DNA of 39,251 bases, from assembly GCA_036244855.1 (NCBI GenBank), contig BQKZ01001640.1, positions 31,279-70,529 on the forward strand, in the 5' to 3' direction. This document shows, one piece after another, positions 22,098-31,124 of the stretch. Each line of letters starts with the position of its first letter. Positions within the stretch are counted from its first letter, which is position 1. This DNA comes from Temnopleurus reevesii (taxonomy: Eukaryota > Echinodermata > Echinoidea > Temnopleuroida > Temnopleuridae). Both the position numbers and the translations under genes were made by a program. The notes under the pieces are model-generated. The model saw nothing but the letters and a program-made list of their open reading frames with translations, did not search any database and was not told the DNA's origin.

Positions 22098-22973
22098 GTA
22101 AAAGAAACGGTTCTGATTCAGCCGATAAGTGGGCGAGACTAACCTTAAAACACAGTTTCTCCGACTAGCAGTCTGCATTATATAAATCTCGAACTTGTGT
22201 TTATGCTTGGAGACTAGTTCCCTCCCATCGACCTTCAAACCCTAGATGCATTTCACCAGTATATAGTTTAGGTAAACATCACTGGGAGTGAATACTCTTC
22301 TTAATTCCACTGATAATATAACGGAGGTCGATGGGTAAATGGGACAAGTGACAGGGGAGAGATAGCGCGGTGCGGAGAGGGGCATTGACGCACCCCTTTC
22401 CGACTGAGATGCGCTCCCATGGGTGCAACTCAGGAGAGGATTTTTGTTTGCGAGACCTTATCACGACGGTAACCCGATACGTAAAGTTGCCCACGTGTTT
22501 TCAGGCCACCATGTTAAGATTCTCGTTCTAGTTTATATAGAAATCGATAAATAAGTTGGACGGAGTCCTTGGCATGTCTCCTTTTGTTGTGTTTTATTGT
22601 GATTCGGTCTCCTTCTACTGTTACATAAAGTCAAATATTTGTACGCCCTGACTTGATATTTTTCTTTAGTTGGATGTATATATCTATTTATTCAAACATA
22701 TCTATTTAAGATAACAAGATCGATGAGAATCTGGTTGAATTGTGTTAATTGGATGGTGAGGTGGTTTACGGTAGAAAAGACGATTAAGAAACGTATCAAT
22801 CGACACTTAAGTCACAGATTCAAATCCCGCCTAGATTTTCCCGTCATTGTGTCAAAGCATCCAAATTCACCACACAACTGAATTGTGTTTCAAACACCAC
22901 CTTCCCATCCCAATGGTTATTAGAGACAAACAAAAGTAATCTACTTAAACGTTTACTTCTTTCAGTGGTGAAC
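22098..22973. other. Interval with nothing recognised
   Basis: No convincing exon or repeat. A somewhat GC-richer part at about 22320-22450 has an open frame on the minus strand but no splice or homology support. Confidence 0.5.
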
Positions 22974-23107
22974 ACCCAATGTCCAATGCCTTCTAATAGT
23001 TAACACTCATTCTTTTAGTAAGGAGAAGTCACTCTTCGAGTAGTGCATTTTTATTCTTTTAGTAGTAAAAGTACACTATTCAGGTAATGAACATTCACTC
23101 TTTATGA
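22974..23107. repeat. Degenerate 22-24 bp minisatellite
   Basis: About five imperfect tandem units resembling AGTA(G/A)TGAA-ATTCACTCTTT, for example AGTAAGGAGAAGTCACTCTT, AGTAGTGCATTTTTATTCTT and AGTAGTAAAAGTACACTATT. The array ends about 50 bp before the candidate exon at 23156. Confidence 0.55.
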
Positions 23108-23155
23108 GAGAGGGGATCATTTTCATCCTTATTTCTGGGATATTTTTTTTCACAG

Positions 23156-23356
23156 TCCACCCTTTTGCGAAACGAGGAGGAGGAGGCAGCGGTGAGCGTC
23201 GGCGCCGCCGATTACTCCTCCTCATCCACATCCATCAGCAGCCCGGCACAAACAACGTCACAACCAATTGAGTTTGGGCGCGAAAACGCTAACCCTCAAT
23301 TATCACATTATCAAAATATCGCTACTGTGCGCATCTGTTATCGCCTGCCCTGATTA
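23156..23356 (+). CDS. Candidate exon of unknown gene (weak)
   Basis: A strong acceptor (T8 then CACAG) at 23144-23155 is followed by a frame open to TGA at 23354. It begins STLLRNEEEEAAVSVGAADY and continues with a Ser/Thr-rich part. GCG|GTGAGC at 23191/23192 could be a donor, giving a 36-bp microexon STLLRNEEEEAA. It is locally GC-rich compared with the flanks. No family is recognised. The phase-0 start cannot follow the phase-1 end of the TM4 exon directly. It could be a cytoplasmic-tail exon of the receptor, another gene or chance. Confidence 0.2.
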
Positions 23357-23437
23357 CCGCTGGGCTCGGGACGCGGATTTAGATGCCGCTCATCGCGTCT
23401 TGGTGGAAGTACACGCAAATAATGGAAATTGATTCCA

Positions 23438-23488
23438 AGGTGGAGGGAGGGAAGGGAGAGAGGGAGAGATGGAAGAGGGAGAGAGAGA

Positions 23489-23529
<41 letters not shown>

Positions 23530-23720
23530 AGAGAATGAGAAAAGAAGAGAGAGAGAGAAGGAGAGAGAGAGAATTAAGAGAGAAGGTGATAGAGAGAGAG
23601 GTCAGGAGAGAGGAGAGAGTGAGGGAGAGAGAGGGGGAAGACAAGAACGAGGAAGAAAGAGATTAAGAAGGAAAGATCAGAGAAGATTAACACAATAAGG
23701 GGAGAAGACGAGGAAAATTA
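23438..23720 (+). repeat. Homopurine (GA)n tract
   Basis: About 280 bp almost purely purine on the + strand, dominated by GAGAGA and GGGAGA. It can form intramolecular triplex DNA in principle. Open frames on either strand (Arg/Glu or Ser/Leu runs) are low-complexity artefacts. Confidence 0.9.
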
Positions 23721-24107
23721 AAAAGAACGATATGACGTATCCATAAGCTTCATTACGGGCAAATTAGCACTTGACTACTAAACTATGTAATTCCCATTCT
23801 CTTTGTGCATGGACTACCTGGTTCCACGAGTCAAGGGGTTAAGTATAGAGAGAGAAGTAGAGGGAATAGAATGACAGAGATGGAGAGACAGGGCTGATAT
23901 ATAAAGAGGTGAAAAGAGAAATTAAAGATAAAGAGGTAAGGCGGTAAACGGGGTAAAGTGTAGGATCGATGATGACTTGTTTACCTTATCTTGCTTAGAT
24001 ATGAACTTAGAGGGCATATGCAAAAATAATCCTAAAACATGGTATATTTTTCTGGTCTTAGTTACGTATTCAATGAATGTAATGGGAGACTTTGTGCGTG
24101 TCAGTGT

Positions 24108-24187
24108 GAATGTGAATATGTATCGTGGGTGTGGGTGGGTGTGTGGTTGTGGGTGTCTGTGTCTGTGTCTGTGTGGGGGGGGTGTGG
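24108..24187 (+). repeat. GT/G-rich simple sequence
   Basis: GTGGGTGTGGGTGGGTGTG and similar, followed by (TGTGTC)n and a G8 run. Several closely spaced G3 runs could allow a G-quadruplex. Confidence 0.75.
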
Positions 24188-24770
24188 CATGATAAGAAAA
24201 AAGAAATAAGCTAGATAAAGTGCAAAATTATAAAAGAGGAAGAAAAGGTACATGAAAGTACATTAAATCTAGGGAATATAAAAAAAAGTTCCAGATAGTG
24301 AGAGGGGAGAAGAAAGAGATGGGCAAACAATCAGAAAGAAGGAGAAACATTAGGAAATAGAAAGAGGAAAGTAAATTTGAAAGATCAACAAATATAGCTG
24401 TATTGGTTATAGCCTGTAGGTGCTTGTAGAAAATGTTTGACTTATACAGAGGAAGTATTAAGGCGAGATGCAAAGGAGAAAATAATAAAGGACAAAAAAA
24501 GGCGGACCAAGAAAGAGAGAAAATGAGAGAAACCGGAAGAGAAGAAAATGAATTGATCAGTAAAGACAAAAGAAAGGTAGATAGTGAGAATCACTGATGG
24601 AATGAATACTACAACAATTGTAAAATAAGGAGCATAATAGTGATGACAATGAATGATTTAATTGGAGTAGAAAAACACAGATCAACAACCCATTATAATA
24701 ACATCCGAAATGGAAGGGAAACCGGACGGCCTTAATCAATAAAGGCAATCCCAATGGTTGGACATTCCGT
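24188..24770. other. Purine-biased AT-rich interval
   Basis: Continuing purine excess on the + strand to about 24560. No gene recognised. Confidence 0.55.
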
Positions 24771-25080
24771 TGAATGAAATGATAAACAGGCCCACAAACC
24801 TTGACATAAGATCAGAGAAGGTTAGAAGCAAACCGAAAAGGAAAGAGGGATCTCGGTGAAAACACTGCCTTGGTCAACACAGGTAATTCCACGGGTGTTT
24901 ATTAGCCCATTTCACCGTCACCGTGCGGTAGATTTAGAAGCGGGTGATTCGTTAATGTGTTTTGAGAGAAATCCCAATCGTGTGTTTATACCCACGCTAG
25001 TTTATACCCTAGCAAGGTGACGGAAATACTGTTAAAATCTTCCTCTGTGTAGAACATGATGATCTAACACAGTCCGTCAG
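24771..25080. repeat. Duplicated block 3, copy A
   Basis: Aligns with 25688-25984 in the same orientation. Landmarks are GAAATGATAAA-AGCCCAC, GGAAAGAGGGAT, CCCATTTCACCGTCA-CGTGCGGTAG and AATCGTGTGTTTATA. About 75-80% alike by eye. No coding sequence. Confidence 0.75.
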
Positions 25081-25330
25081 GTGGTAAAGGTGGATCCGGA
25101 GAGGAACCATGGGGCCGAAAAAGACAGCCCCTCACAGAATTAGCCCGTAGTTTTTATGTTTGAAAGCATCAAGTTTTGTTTGCTTCGGCTTGGTCTCTCT
25201 ACGTATAGGGCTTGTCTTGTCTAGTCTTGATTTTTGTGATAGAGCGAAAGCGAGATTCTCACTATTCGCAAAGAGAATTAGAATTAAAAAAACCCGGAGT
25301 TAACTATATGGTATGAATAACATGGCCAAA

Positions 25331-25687
25331 GTCAGTCCGTCATGATCGACAAGACTTCCTGTTGCGAGCGCGCACGCACTGCGTGTTGTGTATTGGTAAC
25401 CACGATATCTGAACATTTCCTTGCTTACGCACCTTGCCAAGCTCAGACACTCGGAAAACTTCGTAAGAATTTCCGATCCATGATTCATCCTCTCTTCAGC
25501 TTCCATTTTTCTAAAAATGTACGAAAGCATACATATGAGATTGCCGAGATGCGAGCTAGTAAAATATAACTAGTTCGCTCACTATTCCAGGGTAAAAATG
25601 CCATGATTTTTCTGTTCGCCAATATTCGTAATCAAAATGGCAACGGCCAGTTAGCCACGCCCTAAACGTCACGTCGCCCCGCCTTTA
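25331..25687. repeat. Dispersed 370-bp repeat, copy 2
   Basis: Partner of 4953-5325, at roughly 85% identity by eye with a few short indels. Its right end abuts the start of duplicated block 3B at 25688. Confidence 0.65.
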
Positions 25688-25984
25688 AATGAAATGATAA
25701 AGAAGCCCACAAAATTTGAAATAAGATGAGAAACAGAGTAGCAAACCAAAGAGGAAAGAGGGATTGTGGTAACAACAAGCCCTTGATCAACACAAGGAAT
25801 TCAAAAAGTTGTTATTGACCCATTTCACCGTCAGCGTGCGGTAGCTATAGAAGCGGATGACTCGTAAATGTGTTCTGAAAGAAATCCCAAATCGTGTGTT
25901 TATAGCCTAGTTAAAGTTGAGTAACTACTGCTACAAGCTTCTTCTACGTATTTCATAAATATCGATCCAACAGAGGCCGTGAGT
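25688..25984. repeat. Duplicated block 3, copy B
   Basis: Partner of 24771-25080. It starts directly at the right end of the 370-bp repeat (25331-25687). Confidence 0.75.
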
Positions 25985-26157
25985 TAATATTGCCGGATTC
26001 AGTGGCTTAACCCCCCCCCCCCCCCCTTTCCCTCTCACTAGTTTTGGCGGCGCTTAGAGACCTCGGCTGTGTTCTTTCCCTTTCTTCTTTTCCGGCTCCT
26101 AAGGCAAAAAAAATGTGTAAATGCCCTCAACTGACCAAGCATCTGAAAATAGTCCTA

Positions 26158-26311
26158 CGTGAACTGCCAGATACCCATTTCCACCTCGGTTGAGTGCAAC
26201 AAAGTATGGATAAATTGCTTGCAGAAGGACATTAATGTCATGGGTGGGATTCGAACCGCCAACCTTCTATTTGAAGGCCAAGAGCCAGAACCACCATACC
26301 CTGACACTTCC
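26158..26311 (-). mobile_element. tRNA-derived SINE, 3'-truncated
   Basis: Reverse-strand head and first body part only: CTGCCAGATACCCATTTCCA, TTGAGTGCAACAAAGTATGG, a B-box region in reverse (GGGATTCGAACCGCCAACC) and the A-box end (ACCACCATACCCTGACAC). Confidence 0.75.
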
Positions 26312-26796
26312 ACTTGTTAAGTAACTTGCTCCAGTCTTACTTCAAGTCATATTTAACTTTAAGAATGATTTAGTGACACACTGCCCTGCTATCCTATTTG
26401 CTGTTGATGTATATTTGTTGTACGCTTAATTCCGTCAAATCGTATCCCTAAGGACAGATATCATCAGCAACCCAAACCTTGTTGATTTAAAAAGGGACTA
26501 GAACTATTGTACAAATAGTAAAGCTCACCATATCACAATGCACATTTGACGTCAGATCTTTATTCAGATAATTTTGAACGAAAGTCAACCGTGAAAAGAA
26601 ACCTGAGAAATCGTCATTTGCGATCGTTAGTGGCTGTATGAAGCATAAATTGCTTCACAGAATCCTCTTTTTTTTTTTTTTTTTTAATAAAAACGAGAAA
26701 TCGGAGAAGCGATCTGTTTATTCATTTTGATTTCTGTACGGATGTCAGTGGTGCACAACGAAAGAATATTTGATGACGAATAACAAGCGCAATTAT

Positions 26797-27095
26797 GTAC
26801 CGGTTTTGACTCTCGCCTTTCAGCAGGAGGGTCGTTGGTTCGAATCCCACCCATAGGATAGCGTTACTTTTCTTCAGCAAGATATTCATCCATGTTGTGC
26901 TGAATTTGACCCAGGTGCGCCCCAAAATAATGTGGCACAGGGGGGTTTTATACGTGGCATATAAAGAGTTAAGGTGAATGTGGACAGAGAAATACGAGGC
27001 GCCGTAGTGGCAGCCTACTAAAGCCGGATAATAATGAGTGAAATCTGTCAGCGCTATGAGCTCTGCTCAGGTAGAAATGTGTGCTATACAAGAAG
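26797..27095 (+). mobile_element. tRNA-derived SINE with internal insertion
   Basis: Starts in the head (GACTCTCGCCTTTCAGCAGG) with a good B box (GGTTCGAATCCCACCC). The body runs to GACCCAGGTG at about 26917, is then interrupted by about 55 bp unlike the family, and resumes as AGGTGAATGTGG near 26971. The far 3' part (TACTAAAGCCGGATAATAAT) is diverged. Confidence 0.65.
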
Positions 27096-28420
27096 TCACC
27101 CCTGTTTTATTTTTGTAAACAGGAAATAAAAAGAGCTAGTTCATGCGCACAATCTAGATATGCTTTACAGTCCCAAACACACGTTTTATAAAATCTGACG
27201 ACTACACGTTATAATTTTCTCTTGCAATACAGAGAGGAGAAACAATCCCTGTATCTAAATGCATGTTGCGAACTAATCTCCGAATTAAGCCTCCTACGAG
27301 ATCAGGGATTACGAGATTTTGCGAGATTTGTGAAGGTGTTTTGAAATCATAAAATAAAAGGTCTCGAGTATTGTTGAAACGGATGCAAAGGGTGATTCCG
27401 GTGTCATAGGCGATATATGTTCCAAGCAAGCGATTGGGTCCTTCGGAGCAAATCGCCTTTATATGAACCCGATGGGACCCGTCTCCTGCAATCCAAGTTT
27501 ATTACCGTATGTGATTCAACTTGATTTGTTGATCATTGTTTTCTGCGGGAAAATCCCCCGAATCATACACTCATAAAAAGTTGAGTAGAAGTATCGAGCA
27601 GCATGATACACTGACTGTAATAATTGGTTAAAAAGCTATCAAAATTCCTCACAAGATTTGTGGCAAGTTTACCCACGAACTAAGTAGCATATTGACAACA
27701 TAACTGTTGGGGAAACGAATTGACCAGCCGATTTGCCACGACGGAACTTGGAACAAATATCCTACGATCATGAAGACACCAGCTCATTTGAACTCAGTTG
27801 AACCCTTCTTGTTGATGTTTTTATTCCATGTTTGGAGTCTAAGAAAATCTCTCCGAAACCATTAAATATGAACATGAACAAAATTCATCATGCACGATGC
27901 ATGAACACTTGATTTGAAACTAATCCTGAAGACGACCGCTATTAATCATGATTAAATCCCCAAATTCGTCATGAAAATATCATTCGTTGCCCAAAGAAAA
28001 GAAAACAAATTAGTCGCATTTCTTTTCCTCCCAAAACAAATCCCTTGGTAGGCTATTGCAAAACATCTTTGACTTTCCGATATGTTTTGCAAACATGCAG
28101 GAATATTCTCTCAGCATCTATTTATTTCAAACGCCGCGGGCGAGATGACTTTTATATCATCGCTAATAATGTCAAACTCATTAGTTACCCTCTCCAATCT
28201 CAAATAAGAATGGACATGAAAACACATTTTAATACCAGAGAACGTCGAGTTGAATTAGGATCGTGCGATGTGTGACTCTGTTATGCAAGTGTTTTGCGGC
28301 GCCTGTGATGTTTACTGCAATATTAGTGACATTAAGTTCGTGTCTAGATTCTGTTTAGGATGGCCTAGATTTATTTAATGAAAAAAATAGGGTAAACTAT
28401 GTTCACAATCATTTTAAGGC
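27096..28420. other. Interval with nothing recognised
   Basis: No exon, RNA or repeat partner seen. A short inverted pair GGGTCCTTCGG / CGATGGGACCC at about 27437-27482 is too weak to name. Confidence 0.5.
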
Positions 28421-28555
28421 TAAAGGCCCGGTCACATAGAGGCCCGGAAACAACACGATTCAACACGTTTCTTTGTTAATTCACGGTTAACTGCCTCAGA
28501 ACAAAGAGTCGTGTTGAATCGTGTTGCTTCTGGGGCCCTATGTGACCGGAGCTTA
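28421..28555. mobile_element. Palindromic MITE-like element, family P, copy 4
   Basis: Arms GGCCCGGTCACATAG...CAACACGATTCAACACG and CGTGTTGAATCGTGTTGC...CTATGTGACCGG pair nearly perfectly. The centre is TTAATTCACGGTTAACTG. It is an insertion independent of the duplicated block 1 copies. Confidence 0.75.
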
Positions 28556-28740
28556 ATTACAATGATGTCTGTGACTGTGGACATTGCAAACGATGTAATT
28601 CCTCTTTCATGGTTTAAAAAAGGTGCATTATTGCACCCTGCGACTCATGGATCACCCTCCTCAGTTTAATATTACATATTTTCCAGAAAATGGCTCCTTT
28701 TTTCTCAGTGTGCAAGATTTACAGAATATTTTAGATCGTG

Positions 28741-28822
28741 GCAGGCGTGGGGTTTGAACCTGCATCGTAAAGAATCGCTCCATTCCGGGGCACACGATTT
28801 ACCGACTGAGCTATTTACCGAC
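28741..28822 (-). mobile_element. tRNA-like SINE head, second type
   Basis: Read on the minus strand it has TAGCTCAGTCGGTAAATCG (A box) and, about 45 bp later, GCAGGTTCAAACCCC (B box). The acceptor-stem ends do not pair, so it is not a functional tRNA. A related segment in the opposite orientation is at 29146. Confidence 0.6.
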
Positions 28823-28924
28823 CCTCATTGAGCGAGAAACATTACGACATTAGCACTGTCAGTACAGCCACAAGCAACATATTTCTAAAGGGAAAGTAAA
28901 TGACATCGTTGACAGATCGGAGTC

Positions 28925-29110
28925 TATAATGGGATGTTGCTCAATATCAACTGCAAATCAACTGCAATTTTGCACATTGTAACGCGCATTTTCATACGCG
29001 CACGGTATGCGCATTTAACAAGACGCGCGTGAAACAATGATTTTGATTGGCGCGTTCCGATCAACTGCAACTTGTCATCAATCGCAACTTTTGAACAACA
29101 CCCCCATTGA
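28925..29110. repeat. Dispersed repeat, family S, copy 2
   Basis: Partner of 16495-16655. The interior includes GCGCATTTTCATACGCGC and a TGATTGGCGC motif. It lies between two oppositely oriented tRNA-like segments (28741-28822 and 29146-29210). Confidence 0.55.
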
Positions 29111-29145
29111 TATCTTACTAATCCGTTAACCGGTTGAAAGCGGGG

Positions 29146-29210
29146 AGCAGCTCAGTCGGTAAACCGTCTGCATTGTAATAAAGTGATGCTTTATTGTTTG
29201 AACCGAACAA
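29146..29210 (+). mobile_element. tRNA-like SINE head, second type, degenerate
   Basis: GAGCAGCTCAGTCGGTAAACC matches the A-box region of 28741-28822 in inverted orientation. The B box (TGTTTGAACCGAAC) is decayed. A poly-C run follows at about 29240-29252. Confidence 0.5.
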
Positions 29211-29259
29211 TGGCCTCTTCCTTAACACAAGAATTTTGAACCCCCCCCCCCCTCCATTG

Positions 29260-29850
29260 CCAATGACCCACTATGTACACAATTCTGAAAATATAATGTT
29301 TTATAATCAAATATAATGTTAAAACTATAATGTAACGTTCACAGATACCTTTCCGAAGGCCGAGCAAAAGATTTCATTATCTCACATTTTATGATAAAAA
29401 GTGAATCGTACGGAATTGTTGACCGCTCTTTTAATCGTGATTTTCTAGTGGGCCATGCATGAATTCAGTTAATTATGACCCTCCCATTCTATCCCTGTTT
29501 ACCTACCCCTCCAACTGTCCATCCTCTGTTTGCAGTGTCCGTGAAAAGTGGACTTTCACAGTATTTGACCATGCCATGTCCACCTCTTCAGCCCTTGTTT
29601 TATTTGTCCTGGATTATCAAGTCGGGAAGAAAATAGACAGGGGCACTTATGTCAGCCTTTGAGTGTTGACATCATACAGATTGGTCGTTGTCATTCGTGA
29701 ATCTGAAGAATTTTTTTTTTTTGCATGGAACATAGCCATGATGATAGATATGAATGACATGCCCTAGCATTCTACTGGCATGATGATGATATTCACTTCA
29801 TTTTTATTTATTTATTTCGAAACAAAATATTATGATAAGATCTACTTCCA
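29260..29850. other. Interval with nothing recognised
   Basis: AT-rich sequence. An open frame at 29459-29662 has no splice or family support. Confidence 0.5.
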
Positions 29851-30006
29851 TACAATTAAGTCGAACGCCACTTCAATTGTCCTTTGTAATACTATTGAAA
29901 TATAGACCGGCTTCCGATTGTGATGTTCATATAGTCCAATACATGACGTACGGATCTATTGTCCCAAGATGCACTTATTTTTACGTAAATAGATTATATC
30001 GTGCTC
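29851..30006. mobile_element. Small dispersed element, second copy
   Basis: Same orientation and same order of shared motifs as the element at 1434-1592, with moderate divergence. It sits in otherwise plain AT-rich sequence. Confidence 0.5.
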
Positions 30007-30305
30007 ATAATACAACTTAACGTAAATTAGGAAACAAAATGTGCTATACATTAAAATCATTATGAGATATAAATTATATATCAAAAGTATAAGCACTAAA
30101 CTGGTAACATTTACGTGATAACATTGAAAATGTATATTTTGGGGAAAGGGAGAGACCCACTAAGGAGATTAGCTTGTAATAATTGGTGAGCTAATCGGAA
30201 ATAATCGGAAACAAAATTTGTTTTTTATTATAGAATGAAGGAACAGAGATGATTTTAAGGGCTTTAGATGGAAAGATAAATAAAAGACAAATGTAATTAT
30301 ACTCC

Positions 30306-30440
30306 TGAGGCCTGTAACATAAAAGATGCAATCAAACTTACGATAAATATTAATCGTATAAGTTTATGGCAAAACAAGTTTCCTAAAGATACGAATAATT
30401 GTTTATTACCCGTATCTCTTTTATGTTACATATGCCCCTG
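30306..30440. repeat. Short foldback with weak terminal inverted repeat
   Basis: GGCCTGTAACATAAAAGAT at the left and CTTTTATGTTACATATGCCCC at the right are inverted; the interior pairs little. Possibly a MITE remnant. Confidence 0.4.
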
Positions 30441-30837
30441 AAGATGCATTAAAAAACAGCAGCAAAGACAAGGAAAACAGGAACAGACAGCAAGAAAATG
30501 ACATGAATTAAGATTAACAGTTCTAATAAAAGAAAGAAATTGGAAAGTAGAAAAAGAGTGCAGGAAGTGAAACACATCGATGAAAATTCAGCAAATAAAA
30601 GAATAAAGTGACATAATAGTCTCTGTGTTTGTGGTATATTGCTGTAGGCGAAACAAAATTCGTATTTTTACACTCTTAAAGAGTTGGGCACATATGACTC
30701 CTACACTGGGCAAGTGATTTCCACCCAACAACAAATAAGTTGAAAACTTATGGTGGAATCTCAAAATGTAACCATACGTGGAACATATTCATGATATTCT
30801 AACCAATAGTTGTGGGGACAGTATACTGCCCAATGTT

Positions 30838-31124
30838 ATCTCGCCTTTTCAACTAGAGGGTCGTAGGTTTGAATCCTACCCATGGCGACAATTTCCTTCA
30901 GCAAGAAATTCATCCACATTGTGCTGCACTCAACCCAAGTGAGGTGAATGGGTACCTGGCAGGAATATGTATTCTTTGAAATGCCAAGTGCGCCGTGAAT
31001 GACTGCCGGGCTAAAGCCAGGGTAATAATAATGTAAAGCGCCTTGAGCACTCAGCAGAGTGGATACGTGCGCTATATAAATTGCATCTATTATCTTTATT
31101 ATTATTATTATTATTATTATTATG
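30838..31124 (+). mobile_element. tRNA-derived SINE, slightly 5'-truncated
   Basis: Begins inside the head (TCTCGCCTTTTCAACTAGAG) with B box GGTTTGAATCCTACCC. It has a complete body (CAAGAAATTCATCCACATTG, GGTGAATGGGTACCTGGCAG, CTGCCGGGCTAAAGCCAGGG) and tail (CACTCAGCAGAGTGGATACG, GCGCTATATAAATTGC, then (ATT)n). Very close to 34732-35020, so one of the younger copies. Confidence 0.9.

Noticed and set aside
22974..23107. CRISPR-like array.
   Set aside because: Units are degenerate, contiguous and lack unique spacers; it is a minisatellite in eukaryotic DNA.
23429..23698. Arg/Glu-rich and Ser/Leu-rich open frames across the (GA)n tract.
   Set aside because: They are translations of a simple repeat in all frames.
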